Positions 1 through 10,639 of a stretch of 53,947 bases of DNA are shown piece after piece (position 1 is the first letter of the stretch; each line of letters opens with the position of its first letter). Below the pieces are notes generated by a model. That model saw only the letters and a list, made by a program, of their open reading frames with translations, was not told the origin of the DNA and did not search any database. The DNA is taken from contig JAATFG010000107.1 in assembly GCA_015655355.1 (NCBI GenBank), forward strand, positions 1 to 53,947. Reading direction: 5' to 3'. The translations under genes and the position numbers were made by a program. Source of the stretch: Lysobacterales bacterium. GTDB taxonomy: Bacteria; Pseudomonadota; Gammaproteobacteria; Xanthomonadales; Xanthomonadaceae.

Positions 1-2
1 AA

Positions 3-287
3 CCGCTGTGGCGCGCTCTGAACACGCCACAGGCCGACGAAACGGCGATGCCGCAGGCCATGGCCGCCGACAATGCCGACAAGGCGAAGCTGAAGAAACT
101 GCAGGACGCCGTCGCCACCAAGTCCGCCGAACTGCACCTGCCCGATGGCGTGCTCGCCTCGCGGCGCTGGCTGGAAGCCTTGATGGACAGCCACCGCCCC
201 GGTGGCGATCGCGCGTGGCCGGCCGCCCTGGCCGGCTGGCGCCGCGCGCAGCTCGAACCGGTACTGGCACCGTTGCTTGCCGGCTGA
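3..287 (+). CDS. rnd: Ribonuclease D, C-terminal fragment (5' end outside window)
   Basis: The reading frame is open from the left edge and ends with TGA at 285-287, giving 94 residues of a C-terminus. The tail is helical, rich in Ala and Leu, with LASRRWLEAL and a terminal WPAALAGWRRAQLEPVL. This resembles the last helical (HRDC-like) part of Xanthomonas-type ribonuclease D, the 3'-5' exoribonuclease that trims tRNA precursors. The catalytic DEDD domain would lie to the left and cannot be checked, so the name rests on resemblance of the tail only. The tRNA-Ala downstream fits a tRNA-processing context but proves nothing. Confidence 0.5.
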   Translation, partial: PLWRALNTPQADETAMPQAMAADNADKAKLKKLQDAVATKSAELHLPDGVLASRRWLEALMDSHRPGGDRAWPAALAGWRRAQLEPVLAPLLAG

Positions 288-296
288 ATCGAACAC

Positions 297-326
297 TTGG
301 CAATTCCCGCGCCGGCTGGTTAGAAT
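297..326 (+). promoter_or_regulatory. Promoter of tRNA-Ala
   Basis: TTGGCA at 297-302, an 18-bp spacer, then TAGAAT at 321-326. This is a good sigma-70-type match and would start transcription near 333, about 49 bases before the mature tRNA. It sits just after the stop of the upstream gene. Confidence 0.6.
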
Positions 327-381
327 ACGCGCCTCGCTTCGCAGGCCCTTTGGGTCATCGCGAAGATGGTTCCCGGATTTT

Positions 382-457
<76 letters not shown>

Positions 458-465
458 AAATCATG

Positions 466-490
466 AAAACCCGCCGCAAGGCGGGTTTTT
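466..490. terminator. Bidirectional intrinsic terminator between tRNA-Ala and proA
   Basis: Stem AAAACCCGCC / GGCGGGTTTT with loop GCAA, flanked by A and T runs on both sides. It can therefore stop the tRNA transcript on the plus strand and the arg-pro operon on the minus strand (proA ends at 532). Confidence 0.85.
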
Positions 491-531
491 CATTGGTGCC
501 GCGTACCGCCTCGCGCGGCGGAAGGCTGGGC

Positions 532-1788
532 TCATGCCAGTTTCAGGTTGCGCGTCTGCCCCGCGCCGCGCACGACGAAGCGCTCGACGGTAAGCGCTTC
601 CAGCCCCATCGGCCCGTAGGAATGCAGGCGCGTGGTGGAAATGCCGATTTCCGCGCCGAGGCCGAGTTCGCCGCCATCGGAAAAGCGCGACGAGGCGTTG
701 ACCATGATCACCGCGCTGCGCAGCGATTCGATGAACTTCGCCGCGTTCGCCTCGTCGCGGGTCACGATCACTTCGGTGTGGTCGCTGCCGTACTTGCGGA
801 TGTGGGCGATGGCTTCGTCGAGCGAATCGACCACGCGCACCGCGATCACCAGATCGAGGAATTCGGCGGCGTAATCGTCCTCGGTCGCCGGCGTCGCGTG
901 CAGGAATTCGTTGGCGCGTTCGTCGCCGCGCAATTCGACGCCGCGCGCACGCATCAACTCCGCCGCCTTCGGCAGGAATTCCGCGGCAATGGCCGCATGC
1001 ACCAACAGCGTTTCCAGCGCGTTGCACGCACTCGGCCGCGAAACCTTGCCGTCGAGCAGCAGCGCCAACGCGACCTGCACATCCGCGCCCGCATCGACGT
1101 ATTGGTGGCACACGCCCTTGTAGTGCTTGATCACCGGCACCCGCGCATGCTCGGCGACGAAGCGGATCAGGCCCTCGCCGCCACGCGGGATGGCCAGGTC
1201 GACGATGTCGGTGAGTTGCAGCAGTTCCAGCATCGTCTCGCGGCGCAAATCCTCGACCAGCGTGAGCGCGGCATCCGGCACGCCGGCTTCGCGCAATGCG
1301 CGCTTGAGCGATGCGGCGATGGCCGTGTTCGAGTGGATCGCCTCGCTGCCGCCACGCAGGATCACCCCGTTGCCGGCCTTCAGGCACAGCGCCGCGGCGT
1401 CGGCGGTGACGTTCGGCCGCGCCTCGTAGATCATCGCGATCATGCCCAGCGGCACGCGCACGCGCTGCACGACGATGCCATTCGGGCGCGTCTCCTCGCG
1501 CGTGACCAGGCCGACCGGATCGGGCAACGCGGCCACTTCGCGCAATGCGTCGGCGATGCCGGCCAGGCGCTTTGCGTCGAGCCTCAGGCGGTCGAGCATC
1601 GCGCTGCCGATGCCCTTGGCCCGCGCGGCCTCGATGTCCTGCGCGTTCGCGGCGAGAATCGCCTGTTCGTCGTCGAGCAAGGCTTGCGCCATCGCTTCGA
1701 GCAACGCGTTCTTCCGCTGCGTGGTCAGCTGCGCCACTGCCTGCGCCGCATCGCGGCAGGCCAGCGCCAGGGTTTCGATGTCGCTCAT
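532..1788 (-). CDS. proA: Gamma-glutamyl phosphate reductase
   Basis: Cytosolic NADPH-dependent reduction of L-glutamyl 5-phosphate to glutamate 5-semialdehyde, the second step of proline synthesis. The 418-residue product has the usual length and aldehyde-dehydrogenase fold. The catalytic cysteine is visible as C255 in the motif [14 protein letters not shown]. It is the last gene of the operon: its ATG overlaps the proB stop by four bases (ATGA, 1785-1788), implying coupled translation with ProB, with which it acts in sequence. Confidence 0.97.
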   Translation of the reverse strand: MSDIETLALACRDAAQAVAQLTTQRKNALLEAMAQALLDDEQAILAANAQDIEAARAKGIGSAMLDRLRLDAKRLAGIADALREVAALPDPVGLVTREETRPNGIVVQRVRVPLGMIAMIYEARPNVTADAAALCLKAGNGVILRGGSEAIHSNTAIAASLKRALREAGVPDAALTLVEDLRRETMLELLQLTDIVDLAIPRGGEGLIRFVAEHARVPVIKHYKGVCHQYVDAGADVQVALALLLDGKVSRPSACNALETLLVHAAIAAEFLPKAAELMRARGVELRGDERANEFLHATPATEDDYAAEFLDLVIAVRVVDSLDEAIAHIRKYGSDHTEVIVTRDEANAAKFIESLRSAVIMVNASSRFSDGGELGLGAEIGISTTRLHSYGPMGLEALTVERFVVRGAGQTRNLKLA

Positions 1789-2921
1789 AGGATCACCAGA
1801 TCGTCGCGGTGGATCACGTTCTCGCCGTAGTTGTAGCCGAGAATCGCGTCGATGTCGCGCGAATGCTTCTTCGCGATGCGGCGCACGTCGGCGGCCGAAT
1901 ACTGGCAGATGCCGCGCGCGACCAGTTGCGTGCCCGCGTCGCCGCGCAGCGCCACTTCGATCATGTCGCCGCGACGGAAATCGCCCTCGGCACCGCTGAC
2001 CCCGCCGGGCAGCAGCGACGCGCCCTTGTCGCGCATCGCCTGCGCCGCGCCGGCATCGACCAGGATCAGCCCCGCCTCGACCGGTGCATTGCGCAGCCAG
2101 TATTTGCGCGCGGCCATGCGGTTCTGCGCGGCGCGGAATCGCGTGCCATGCAACTTGCCCCGCGCGAGTTGCTGCACCGTCGCCGCATGCGTGCCGTTGA
2201 ACAGATACGTTTCGATCCCGGCCGCGCCGGCTTTCGCCGCCGCTTCCAATTTGGTGCGCATGCCGCCGGTGCCGATGCTGCTGCCGCTGCCGCCGGCCAT
2301 CGCGAAGAATTCAGGCGTCAGCGCTTCCACTTCGTCGATGGGATGCGCGTTCTCGGCGCTGGTGCGCGGGTTGGCGGTGTAGAAACCGTCGATGTCGCTG
2401 GCGATGAACAAGGCGTCGGCATCGACCAAGGCGGCGACGATCGCGGCGAGGTTGTCGTTGTCGCCGAGCTTCAGCTCATCGACCGAGACCGTGTCGTTCT
2501 CGTTGACCACCGGGATCGCGCCGAGTTGCAGCAGTTCGCCCAGCGTGGCGCGCGCGTTGAGATAGCGGCGGCGGTTGCGCAGGTCGTCGTGGGTGAGCAG
2601 CACCTGCGCGACGGGGCGCTCGAAGAAGCGTTGCCACAGCGCGATCAGCTGCGCCTGTCCCAGCGCGGCCAATGCCTGTTTTTCCGCGAGGTTGTGGCCG
2701 CTGCTGCTCCGATGCAGCACGCCGCGCCCGGCGGCGACCGCCCCCGAGGACACGATCACCACTTCGCGCCCGGCACCGAGGCTTGCCGCAACGAATTGGG
2801 CCAGGCCGAGCGCGTGCTTCGGCGAAAGCCCGTCGGCTTCGGCCAGCAGGCTGCTGCCGACCTTCAATACCGCGCGCTTCCATTGCGGCAAGGTCTGTTC
2901 GGCGAAGGCGGCGTGGCTCAT
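1785..2921 (-). CDS. proB: Glutamate 5-kinase with PUA domain
   Basis: Phosphorylates glutamate to L-glutamyl 5-phosphate, the first and normally proline-inhibited step of proline synthesis. It has 378 residues: an amino-acid-kinase domain starting with VLKVGSSLL (about 18-26), further motifs NENDTVS and GTGGMRTK, then a C-terminal PUA domain. The frame is open further upstream, but ATG at 2921 gives the family N-terminus and lies 13 bases after the argH stop. It overlaps proA by four bases. Placing proBA in the arginine operon joins two pathways that both start from glutamate, as known in Xanthomonas. Confidence 0.96.
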   Translation of the reverse strand: MSHAAFAEQTLPQWKRAVLKVGSSLLAEADGLSPKHALGLAQFVAASLGAGREVVIVSSGAVAAGRGVLHRSSSGHNLAEKQALAALGQAQLIALWQRFFERPVAQVLLTHDDLRNRRRYLNARATLGELLQLGAIPVVNENDTVSVDELKLGDNDNLAAIVAALVDADALFIASDIDGFYTANPRTSAENAHPIDEVEALTPEFFAMAGGSGSSIGTGGMRTKLEAAAKAGAAGIETYLFNGTHAATVQQLARGKLHGTRFRAAQNRMAARKYWLRNAPVEAGLILVDAGAAQAMRDKGASLLPGGVSGAEGDFRRGDMIEVALRGDAGTQLVARGICQYSAADVRRIAKKHSRDIDAILGYNYGENVIHRDDLVIL

Positions 2922-2934
2922 TGCGCGGATTCCG

Positions 2935-4236
2935 TCAGAAAGTGGGCAGCGCGTGCCAGCGCGCATGCAATTCGTCGAGGCGCAAATCCGCCGCCGCGCC
3001 GGGCGACACGCGCGCGGCCAGGCTGCCCTCCGGCGTGCGGCCGACACCGGCCGTGTTCGCGCTTTCCGCGGCGGCCTTGTACGCCTCGCGGAACGGCACG
3101 CCGGCCAGCGCCGCTTCGACCGCGACGTCGGTGGCGTACATGCCGTTGTCGATCGCCGCGCGCAATTTTTCCTCGCGCCATTCGAGGTTGGCGAACAGCG
3201 CCTGCAACAATTCCAGCGCGGACAGGCCGCGGCCGAAGCCGTGGAAGATCGCGCCCTTGCTCGCCTGCAGATCGCGGTGGTAACCGGACGGCAATGACAG
3301 CAGTTGTTCGATCTCGGTGCGCGCCGCCGCGACGCTCGCATGCGTGGCGCGCATCAGTTCGATCACGTCCGGGTTGCGCTTGTTCGGCATGATGCTGCTG
3401 CCGGTGGTGTACTGCGCCGGCAGCGCGACGAAAGCGAATTCGCCGCTGGTGAACAGCGACAGGTCCCATGCGACGCGGCGCAAGTCGAGCGTCGCCGAAC
3501 CGAGCGCTTCCAACGCGGCCAGCTCGAACTTGCCGCGCGACAGCTGCGCGTAGATCGGCGATACCTGCATCCGCGCGAAGTGCAGCGCCCGCGTGGTGTG
3601 TTCGCGGTCGAGCTTCAGATTCACGCCGTAACCGGCGGCGGTGCCGAGCGGATTGGCGTCGATCAACTTGAGCGTGTCTTGCGCGCGAATCGCATCGTCG
3701 ATGAAGGCCTCGGCCCAGCCGGCCCACCACATGCCGGCGCTCGACACCACGGCACGCTGGATGTGGGTGTAACCGGGAATCGGCAAATCCTTCTCGGCCT
3801 GCGCACGATCGAGCGCGACCTCGGCTATCTCCTTCGACAACGCGGCGACGCGTGCGACCTTCTCCTTCAGCCACAAGCGCGTGGCGACGAGGATTTGATC
3901 GTTGCGGCTGCGTCCGGTGTGGATCTTGCGGCCGGCGTCGCCGAGACGCTCGGTCAGGCGCGCTTCGATCGCCGAATGGCCGTCCTCGTAGCGTTCGTCG
4001 AGCACGAACCCGCCCGTGCGGAAATCCTCGGCCAGCACTTGCAATTCGCGCTTGAGGCCGTCCAGTTCATCGGCGGAAAGAATGCCGATGTTGTTCAGGC
4101 CTTCGGCATGCGCGGTGCTCGCGGCGATGTCGTGCAGGAAGAATTCGCGGTCGAGGATCACGTCGTCGCCGGCGAGGAAGCGCTGGATCTTTTCGTCCAC
4201 GGCCACGCCGGGCTTTTGCCAGAGCAGGTTGCTCAT
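2935..4236 (-). CDS. argH: Argininosuccinate lyase
   Basis: Last step of arginine synthesis: argininosuccinate to arginine plus fumarate. The 433-residue protein belongs to the fumarase/aspartase superfamily. Seen are TGRSRND (108-114), GYTHIQRA (155-162) with the catalytic-base region, and the signature [11 protein letters not shown] (279-289) whose serine acts as general acid/base. The start at 4236 overlaps the argC stop by four bases (ATGA). The longer open frame upstream is only the antisense-free extension inside argC. The protein is a little shorter than the E. coli enzyme but complete. Confidence 0.97.
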   Translation of the reverse strand: MSNLLWQKPGVAVDEKIQRFLAGDDVILDREFFLHDIAASTAHAEGLNNIGILSADELDGLKRELQVLAEDFRTGGFVLDERYEDGHSAIEARLTERLGDAGRKIHTGRSRNDQILVATRLWLKEKVARVAALSKEIAEVALDRAQAEKDLPIPGYTHIQRAVVSSAGMWWAGWAEAFIDDAIRAQDTLKLIDANPLGTAAGYGVNLKLDREHTTRALHFARMQVSPIYAQLSRGKFELAALEALGSATLDLRRVAWDLSLFTSGEFAFVALPAQYTTGSSIMPNKRNPDVIELMRATHASVAAARTEIEQLLSLPSGYHRDLQASKGAIFHGFGRGLSALELLQALFANLEWREEKLRAAIDNGMYATDVAVEAALAGVPFREAYKAAAESANTAGVGRTPEGSLAARVSPGAAADLRLDELHARWHALPTF

Positions 4237-5210
4237 GCCGAAATCTCCGTGAAGAAATCCGCCGGCGGGATCGACGCCAATTCGTCGAAGCCGAACGCGA
4301 GGTTGAGGTTCTGCATCGCCTGCGTCGCCGCGCCTTTCAGCAGGTTGTCGAGCGTGGACACGACCACGGCGCGCTTGCCGCCCGGCGCGACGGTGAAACC
4401 GCCGATCTCGACGCCATGCTTGTGCGCGATGCGGCTGACCCATGGCGCATCGTCGCTGATGCGGATCAGCGGTTCGCTCGCGTAACGCTGGCGGTACAGC
4501 GCGCGCAAATCACCGACTTTCACCGGCTGTTGCAGCCAGATGTTCACCGTCATCGTGATGCCGCGGAACCACGGCGCGACGTGCGGCATGAATTCGACCG
4601 GCACGCCGAGCTGGCGCGACACTTCGCGCTCGTGCATGTGGTCGGCCAGCGAATACGGCATCAGGTTGTCGTGCAGCAGCGCCGGATTGTTGCGGTCCGA
4701 CGGCGTGGTGCCGGCGCCGGAATAGCCGCTGACGCCGAAGCACTGCGGCGGGCCGGCGAGCTGGCCCAGTAGCGGCGAAATCGCCAGTTGCATCGCGGTC
4801 GCGTAACAACCCGGATTACCGATGCGCTTCTGGCCGTCGTAGTTGTCGCGGGTCAGTTCCGGCAAGCCGTAGAACCACGCATCGTCGAAGCGGTAATCCG
4901 CGGACAAATCGACGACGACGGGATTCGCTTTCGCCGCGTCGATCGCGGCGACGTACTCGCCGGCCTTGCCGTTCGGCAACGCGAGCACGACCGCATCGAC
5001 GTCCTTTTGCGCTGCCGCTTCCGGCGACAGGTTTTCGTAGCGCAATTCGCCACCGCAAGCGACGTTGTGGTCGGCGACCGGATGGCCGTCGAGCTCGCGC
5101 GAGGACACGAAGCCCAGCTCGAATTGCGGGTGGTCGGCAATCAGGCGGATCAGCTCGCTGCCGGTATGGCCGCGCGCGCCGACGATGCCGATGGTTTTCT
5201 TGTCGCTCAT
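4233..5210 (-). CDS. argC: N-acetyl-gamma-glutamyl-phosphate reductase
   Basis: NADPH-dependent reduction of N-acetylglutamyl phosphate to the semialdehyde, third step of arginine synthesis. It has 325 residues. The Rossmann motif [14 protein letters not shown] lies at 7-20 and the active-site cysteine is C135 in [19 protein letters not shown] is the substrate region. ATG at 5210 overlaps the stop of the acetyltransferase gene by four bases, and the gene overlaps argH by four bases, so the whole middle of the operon is translationally coupled. Confidence 0.97.
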   Translation of the reverse strand: MSDKKTIGIVGARGHTGSELIRLIADHPQFELGFVSSRELDGHPVADHNVACGGELRYENLSPEAAAQKDVDAVVLALPNGKAGEYVAAIDAAKANPVVVDLSADYRFDDAWFYGLPELTRDNYDGQKRIGNPGCYATAMQLAISPLLGQLAGPPQCFGVSGYSGAGTTPSDRNNPALLHDNLMPYSLADHMHEREVSRQLGVPVEFMPHVAPWFRGITMTVNIWLQQPVKVGDLRALYRQRYASEPLIRISDDAPWVSRIAHKHGVEIGGFTVAPGGKRAVVVSTLDNLLKGAATQAMQNLNLAFGFDELASIPPADFFTEISA

Positions 5211-5833
5211 GCGTTTGCCTCGTGCGAATGCAGTTTGCGCAGCAGGCCAAGTTTCACTTCCGGCCATTCGCCGCGCAGGATCGAGAAGGAATGCGTATCG
5301 CGCAGGCTGCCGTCGCGGTGGCGCATGTTCGCGCGCAGGACGCCATCGCGCCTTGCGCCAAGGCGCAGGATCGCCTGCTGCGAACGCAGGTTCTCGTGGC
5401 TGGTTTCCAGGGCGACGGACTCGCAGCCCAGCCTCTCGAACGCATGGTTCAGCAGCAGCAACTTGGCCTCGGTATTCAGGCCGGTGCGCTGCACGCGCCG
5501 CGCATACCAGGTGTAGCCGACGCACAGGCGCGGCACGGCGGCGTCGATGCTGTAGAACCGCGTGCTGCCGACGACGGCGCCATCGGCATCGAACACCGCG
5601 AACGGCAGCGCCGTTCCCGCCGTGCGCAGCGCCAGCGCGGTGTCGATGTAGCGCTCCGCTTCGCCGGGCTGCGGGCCGGGCACGCTGGTGTACCGCAGCG
5701 CCCACAACTCGCCGTCGGCCGCCGCCGCGCGCAGGCCATCCGCATGCTCCGGGGCGAGTGGCGCCAGCACGACGTGCCTGCCGCGCAACACCGGCACGGT
5801 CTTCCACGGCATCGACGATGGCGTCGCACTCAT
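5207..5833 (-). CDS. GNAT-family (RimJ/RimL-like) acetyltransferase in the arginine operon
   Basis: A 208-residue GNAT protein of the RimJ/RimL type. It starts with [20 protein letters not shown] and has the late motif [20 protein letters not shown] typical of N-terminal or small-substrate acetyltransferases. It sits between argB/A and argC, one base after the argB stop and overlapping argC by four bases, so it is co-expressed with the pathway. The known acetyl steps are already covered by the fused synthase domain of ArgB/A. Its substrate is therefore unknown: it could acetylate a protein, an amino acid or a pathway intermediate. An equivalent gene occurs in Xanthomonas arginine clusters. 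Confidence 0.85.
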   Translation of the reverse strand: MSATPSSMPWKTVPVLRGRHVVLAPLAPEHADGLRAAAADGELWALRYTSVPGPQPGEAERYIDTALALRTAGTALPFAVFDADGAVVGSTRFYSIDAAVPRLCVGYTWYARRVQRTGLNTEAKLLLLNHAFERLGCESVALETSHENLRSQQAILRLGARRDGVLRANMRHRDGSLRDTHSFSILRGEWPEVKLGLLRKLHSHEANA

Positions 5834-5834
5834 C

Positions 5835-7160
5835 TCACTCCACCCAGCTCGCCGGACGCGTCGCGGTGTGTTGCGCGCAGCGGGCGATGTCGTTGAAATC
5901 CCTGATGCCGAACCAGAACAGCTTCCACTTTTCCTGCTTGTAGCAGCCGTCGGATTCGCTGTAATAGAAAATGTTGACCTGGTTGTTGTGGCGCGAACGC
6001 CAGAACATCTGCGGATTCTCCTCGCGCGCGACGTGCCACACCGCGCGTCCCAGGCCTTCGCCTTGCGCCTCGTCGAGCACCGCGAACTTGTCGAGATAAG
6101 CGAAACCTTCCTCGTGGGTGAGGATCATCGCCGCGCGATAGGTCTCGCTGACGTAGACGCGGAACGGCCTGGTCTTCTCGAAATAATCCGGCACCAGCTT
6201 GCGACCGAAGCTGGATTCGACCAGCGTTTTCATGCGTTCGAGGTCGATGCCGTCCCACGAATCGGCGAAGCGCAGCACCTTCTCGCCGCGCTTGACCAGC
6301 GTGCCGCTGCCCTTGTGGGTGAACAATTCCTTCGCCAATTCCGACGGCTTGGTGATCGACACCGACGAAGCCTGCGGCAAGGCATCGAGCAATTCCTTGA
6401 TCTGCCCGATCTTGACGCGCATGCCGCCGTTGATCCACGGCGCATGTTGCAGCTCGTCGTATTCGGTGCTGAGGTTGATCGAATCGATCAGCTTGCCGTT
6501 CTGGTCGAGCAGACCACCGGTGCCGGTGAGGAACACGATCTTGTACGGCTGCAAGGTCTTGACCAGTTCGTTCGCGGCCCAATCGGCGTTGACGTTTAGG
6601 TACTGGCCACCGGGGGTGATGCCGAGCGAGGCGATCACCGGGATCGCGCCGATGCCGATCGCCGTGTCGATGCCGTGCGTATCGACCTGGGTGACCTTGC
6701 CGACCAGCCCGTATTTTTCGCGATCGAGGAACCGCGCCTCGAACACGCCGCTGGTGATCGACGTCGCGTGCACGCCGGCCTTGTGCAGCTCGGACACGAG
6801 GCGCAGGTTTTCGCCCTGCATCACCTTGCGCACGATCGCCAGCGCCGCGTCGCCGGTGACGCGCAGGCCGTCGACGGTCTGCTTCTCGATGCCGGCGGCG
6901 GAAAGTTCCTCGTCCAGCTGCGGGCCGGCGCCATGCACGACGATCGGGGTCAAGCCGACCTGCTGCAGGAACGCCAGCGAATCGACCAAGGCCTGCATGT
7001 CGTCGCGCAGGATCGCGCCGCCGACTTTCACCACCGCGAAGCGCTTGGTGTCCAGCTCGGCGTAGCGCTTGAGGTACTGGTCGATTTCCTTCGCGCTGCC
7101 GATGTTGGTCAGCAGCTTGACGATGGTTTGCCGGGTCTGTTTGTTGGCCTGGATGTTCAT
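5835..7160 (-). CDS. argB: Bifunctional N-acetylglutamate kinase / N-acetylglutamate synthase
   Basis: A 441-residue fusion carrying steps 1 and 2 of arginine synthesis. The N-terminal amino-acid-kinase domain (about 35-290) has [10 protein letters not shown] at 41-50 and [10 protein letters not shown]. The C-terminal GNAT domain (about 295-441) has [17 protein letters not shown] and [20 protein letters not shown], matching vertebrate-like NAGS. This arrangement is the known bacterial NAGS/K of Xanthomonas, where activity is inhibited by arginine. No separate argA or argJ is seen in the window. ATG at 7160 lies nine bases after the argE' stop. Confidence 0.95.
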   Translation of the reverse strand: MNIQANKQTRQTIVKLLTNIGSAKEIDQYLKRYAELDTKRFAVVKVGGAILRDDMQALVDSLAFLQQVGLTPIVVHGAGPQLDEELSAAGIEKQTVDGLRVTGDAALAIVRKVMQGENLRLVSELHKAGVHATSITSGVFEARFLDREKYGLVGKVTQVDTHGIDTAIGIGAIPVIASLGITPGGQYLNVNADWAANELVKTLQPYKIVFLTGTGGLLDQNGKLIDSINLSTEYDELQHAPWINGGMRVKIGQIKELLDALPQASSVSITKPSELAKELFTHKGSGTLVKRGEKVLRFADSWDGIDLERMKTLVESSFGRKLVPDYFEKTRPFRVYVSETYRAAMILTHEEGFAYLDKFAVLDEAQGEGLGRAVWHVAREENPQMFWRSRHNNQVNIFYYSESDGCYKQEKWKLFWFGIRDFNDIARCAQHTATRPASWVE

Positions 7161-7169
7161 TGCATCTGC

Positions 7170-8261
7170 TTAGGCGAAAATGTTGCGCACGTTCTGCGCA
7201 TAGTGTTCGAGTTGCGACAGCGCGACCCATTCGTCTGCGCTGTGCGCCTGGGCGATGTCACCCGGGCCATAGACCAGCGCGGTCAGGCCGGCAGCGGAAA
7301 ACAGCGAGGCCTCGGTCCAGAAATCGACCGCATTGCCGACCGGCAAACCGAGCTCGTCGGCCAGATCGCGCGCCTGCAGACGGCGTTCTTCGGCGCGCGC
7401 CACGTCGCCTGACGGCAGCGAGGGCCCCCAGAACGTCGGCGCGTATTCGGCCAGCGCATCGGGATTGGCGAAGGACTTGAACGTGGCGTGCAGTTCGTCC
7501 GCATCCTGCGAGGGCAACGGGCGGAAACCGAAACGCACTTCGGCGCTGGGCGCGATCATGTTGGCCTTGATCCCGCCTTCGACCTTGCCGATGTTGAAGC
7601 GCAGGCCGGTCAGGCCGCCGAAACGCAGGTGCTTCTGCGCCTCGACATGATCCAGCGCGGACACGCCCCAACGCATCGCGTTGTGCAGCGCGCTCAGTTG
7701 CAGCGCGTTTTCCGCGCTCGCATGTCCCGCCTGGCCCTTGAACGCCATGCGCACCGCGGCGATGCCGCGATGGGCGAGCACCGCTTCGCCGCGCGTCGGT
7801 TCGGCGATGATCGCTTCGCGGAATCTCCGCTCGCGTTGGTTGCGCCTCAGGAACGCGGCGATGCAGCGCGGGTCGTTGGCTTCCTCGTCGCTGGAAAACA
7901 GCAAGGCCGCATCGCCCTTGCCCGCTTGCGCGGCGGCGATCAACGCGGCGGCGGCGCCCTTGATGTCGCAGGCGCCGAGGCCGATGACCCTGTCCTCGGT
8001 GACCCGCAGTCGATGCGGATTCGCGCTCCACGCCGGCGAATCCGGCACCGTGTCCAGATGCACGTTGAACACGCGCCCGGGCTCGCCGCGCACCGCGAAC
8101 AGCGACACCGCGCCGGCTCCGTGATCGGTCACTTCGACATCGAAGTCCGGCAACTGCGCGCGGATGTAGTCGAAGATGCCGCCAGTGCCTATTTCGCGCG
8201 GCGGGTTGCGGGTGTCGAACGACACCAGCGCTTCGAGGTGCTTGAGCGTTGCGTTGAGCAT
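7170..8261 (-). CDS. argE': N-acetyl-L-citrulline deacetylase
   Basis: Removes the acetyl group from N-acetylcitrulline to give citrulline. It has 363 residues and belongs to the M20/ArgE/DapE zinc hydrolase family. Metal ligands are visible: H68 in NVHLDTVPDSP with D70, D99 in GACDIKG, and the catalytic glutamate E126/E127 in SSDEEAND. The specificity (citrulline derivative rather than acetylornithine) is inferred from its place beside acetylornithine carbamoyltransferase and from the Xanthomonas cluster with the same order. It lies nine bases after the argG stop. Confidence 0.93.
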   Translation of the reverse strand: MLNATLKHLEALVSFDTRNPPREIGTGGIFDYIRAQLPDFDVEVTDHGAGAVSLFAVRGEPGRVFNVHLDTVPDSPAWSANPHRLRVTEDRVIGLGACDIKGAAAALIAAAQAGKGDAALLFSSDEEANDPRCIAAFLRRNQRERRFREAIIAEPTRGEAVLAHRGIAAVRMAFKGQAGHASAENALQLSALHNAMRWGVSALDHVEAQKHLRFGGLTGLRFNIGKVEGGIKANMIAPSAEVRFGFRPLPSQDADELHATFKSFANPDALAEYAPTFWGPSLPSGDVARAEERRLQARDLADELGLPVGNAVDFWTEASLFSAAGLTALVYGPGDIAQAHSADEWVALSQLEHYAQNVRNIFA

Positions 8262-8270
8262 CGACGTGGC

Positions 8271-9464
8271 TTACTTGTTGATCTCGGCCCACAACGTGCT
8301 GCTCATGCCGAACAGCTTGATGAAGCCTTCGGCTTCCTCGACGCCCCAGTCGGCCGATTGCGCGTAGGTCGCGCCCTTGGCGTTGAGCAGGTGCGGCGAA
8401 CGCACGGCCACCGCGTCGACGCGGCCGCCGCGGGTTTCCAGCACCACCTCGCCGTTGACCTTGGATTGCGAGGACTTCAGGAACGCTTCGATGTCGGTCT
8501 TCAGCGGGTCGTGGAAGAAGCCTTCGTACACCAGCTCGACCCACTTGCGGCCGAGTTCCGGCTTGAAGCGGTTCTGCTGCTTGGTCAGCACCGCGTCTTC
8601 CAGCGCGCGGTGCGCAGCCAGCAGCGAGATCAGGCCCGGCGCTTCGTACACGATGCGGCCCTTGAGGCCGATCACGGTGTCGCCGGTGTAGACGCCGCGG
8701 CCGACGCCGTACGGGGCGAACATGGTGTTTAGCCTGGCCAGCAATTGCGCGCCGGCCAGCGGCTTGCCGTCGAGCGCGACCGCTTCGCCATCCTTGAAGG
8801 TCAGCGTCACCTGCAGCGGTTCCAGCGGCCACGCGCTGCGCGGCGCGCACCAGCCGCGCGCGCCTTCGCCGGGGATTTCCCACTTGTCGATCTCGCCGCC
8901 GGACATGGTCAGGCCGAGCAGGTTCTCGTTGATCGTGTAGCTCTTCTGCTTGGCGCGCACGCCGAAGCCGCGTTCTTCGAGGTACTTCTGCTCGTAGGCG
9001 CGGGTCTGGGTGTGCTCCTTCTGGATTTCGCGGATCGGCGCGACGATCTTGTAGTCGCCCGACGCCTTGATCGCCAGGTCGAAGCGGACCTGGTCGTTGC
9101 CCATGCCGGTGCAGCCGTGGGCGATGATGTTGGTGCCCAGTTCCTTGGCGCGCTGCAACGCGGCATCGACGATCAGGTAGCGGTCGGACACCAGCAGCGG
9201 ATACTGGCCCTGGTAGCCTTCGCCGGCCCACACGAACGGCTTGACGAAGCCTTCCCAGATCGCCGGGCCGCCATCGACGGTGACGTGCGAAGCGGCGCCG
9301 AGTTCCTTCGCGCGGCCTTCGATGTATTCGCGTTCTTCCGCGTCCACGCCGCCGGTGTCGGCGAACACGGTGTGCACGGCGTAGCCGCGTTCCTGCAGGT
9401 ACGGGATGCAGAAGCTGGTGTCGAGGCCGCCGCTGAAGGCGAGGACGATGTTGGGCTTGGACAT
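8271..9464 (-). CDS. argG: Argininosuccinate synthase
   Basis: ATP-dependent condensation of citrulline with aspartate. It has 397 residues of the common short form. The pyrophosphatase loop FSGGLDTS lies at 10-17; further conserved stretches are [14 protein letters not shown] and APIREIQ, and [17 protein letters not shown] at 9464 lies 46 bases after the argF' stop, the largest gap inside the operon. The Shine-Dalgarno sequence is weak (GGAAAA, then a C-rich stretch). Confidence 0.97.
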   Translation of the reverse strand: MSKPNIVLAFSGGLDTSFCIPYLQERGYAVHTVFADTGGVDAEEREYIEGRAKELGAASHVTVDGGPAIWEGFVKPFVWAGEGYQGQYPLLVSDRYLIVDAALQRAKELGTNIIAHGCTGMGNDQVRFDLAIKASGDYKIVAPIREIQKEHTQTRAYEQKYLEERGFGVRAKQKSYTINENLLGLTMSGGEIDKWEIPGEGARGWCAPRSAWPLEPLQVTLTFKDGEAVALDGKPLAGAQLLARLNTMFAPYGVGRGVYTGDTVIGLKGRIVYEAPGLISLLAAHRALEDAVLTKQQNRFKPELGRKWVELVYEGFFHDPLKTDIEAFLKSSQSKVNGEVVLETRGGRVDAVAVRSPHLLNAKGATYAQSADWGVEEAEGFIKLFGMSSTLWAEINK

Positions 9465-9510
9465 GGGGGAGTTTTCCGTTTTTTCCTGCGTTGAGTTTGG
9501 ATGCCGGGGA

Positions 9511-10530
9511 TTACTGTCTTGCGAGCGCGGCCATGATCGCCTTCTGCACGTGCAGGCGGTTTTCGGCCTCGTCGATGGCGATGCATTGCGGCGAATCCAT
9601 CACCGCGTCGCTGGCCTTGACGTTGCGGCGCAGCGGCAGGCAGTGCGAGAACACGCCGTTGTTGGTCAGCGCCATTTTTTGCCCGTCGACCATGAAATGC
9701 TTGTACTGGTCGCGAATGGGCTTCTCCGGCTCCCAGTTGCCGAAGTACGGCAGCGCCCCCCAGCTCTTGGCGTAGACGACATCGGCACCGGCATACGCAC
9801 TTTCAATGTCGTGGCTGATGGCGAAGCTGCCGCCGCTTTCGGCGACGTTGTCCTTGGCCCAGCCGAGGTAGCGCTCGTCGAGGATGTAATCCGGGGTCGG
9901 ACACAAAAGCGTCACGTCCATGCCCATGCGCGTGGCGATGGTCAGCGCGGAATTGGCGACGGCGGTGTTCAGCGGCTTCGGGTGGTAGGTCCAGGTCAGC
10001 ACGTACTTCTTGCCGCGCAGGTCGGTGGTGCAGAAGTGTTCCTGCAAGGCCAGCACGTGGGCCAGCTCCTGGCATGGATGGGTGATCGTCTCCATGTTGA
10101 TCACCGGCACCGGCGAATACCTGGCGAAGCTCTTGAGCACCACGTCCTCGCGGTCATGTTGCCAATCGACGAATTTCGGGAACGCACGCACCCCGATCAG
10201 ATCGACGTAGCGGCCGAGCACCTTCGCCACTTCGGCGATGTGCTCCTCGGTGTCGCCGTCCATCACCGTGCCGAGCTGGAACTCGATCGGCCACGCGTCC
10301 TTGCCCGGCTGCAGCACCACCGCGTGGCCGCCGAGCTGGAACGCGCCCAACTCGAAGCTGGTGCGGGTGCGCATCGACGGGTTGAAGAACACCAGCGCGA
10401 TCGACTTGCCCTTCAGCGCGTCGCCAAGCTTGTCCTGCTTGTAGCGGTGCGCCTGCGCCAGCAGCGCGTCGAGCTCGGCGCGGCTCCAGTCCTGGGTATT
10501 GAGGAAGTGCTTGATGGAAGCGGGCTGCAT
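9511..10530 (-). CDS. argF': N-acetyl-L-ornithine carbamoyltransferase
   Basis: Transfers the carbamoyl group to N-acetylornithine, giving N-acetylcitrulline. It has 339 residues. The carbamoyl-phosphate motif [16 protein letters not shown] is at 49-64. Two residues that separate this enzyme from ordinary ornithine carbamoyltransferase match the Xanthomonas enzyme after a three-residue offset: E95 (Xanthomonas E92, in DGDTEEHI) and K305 (Xanthomonas carboxylated K302, in RRNVKASD). The frame is open upstream, but ATG at 10530 with AAGGA ten bases before it gives the family N-terminus. It is the first structural gene of the operon, behind a putative attenuator. Confidence 0.97.
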   Translation of the reverse strand: MQPASIKHFLNTQDWSRAELDALLAQAHRYKQDKLGDALKGKSIALVFFNPSMRTRTSFELGAFQLGGHAVVLQPGKDAWPIEFQLGTVMDGDTEEHIAEVAKVLGRYVDLIGVRAFPKFVDWQHDREDVVLKSFARYSPVPVINMETITHPCQELAHVLALQEHFCTTDLRGKKYVLTWTYHPKPLNTAVANSALTIATRMGMDVTLLCPTPDYILDERYLGWAKDNVAESGGSFAISHDIESAYAGADVVYAKSWGALPYFGNWEPEKPIRDQYKHFMVDGQKMALTNNGVFSHCLPLRRNVKASDAVMDSPQCIAIDEAENRLHVQKAIMAALARQ

Positions 10531-10585
10531 GGATCGGGATTCCTTGGTCGAGGTTCTTGCAGACGAAACTTTACAGGCGGGAAAA

Positions 10586-10614
10586 ACGAAAAAACCCGGC
10601 GTTGGGGCCGGGTT
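10586..10614 (-). terminator. Intrinsic terminator before argF', probable attenuator
   Basis: On the minus strand AACCCGGC and GCCGGGTT form an 8-bp stem around loop CCCAAC, followed by T6, CG and T5. It lies 62 bases before the argF' ATG and 25 bases after the stop of a short Arg-rich ORF. The end of that ORF carries GCCGGGT (10642-10648), the same sequence as the 3' arm of the hairpin, so it can pair with the 5' arm and block termination. The hairpin itself is certain; its role as attenuator is inferred. It would also stop readthrough from the exported-protein gene at 10783. Confidence 0.85.
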
Positions 10615-10639
10615 CGTTGCAGGCAGCACACGGCTTCCG

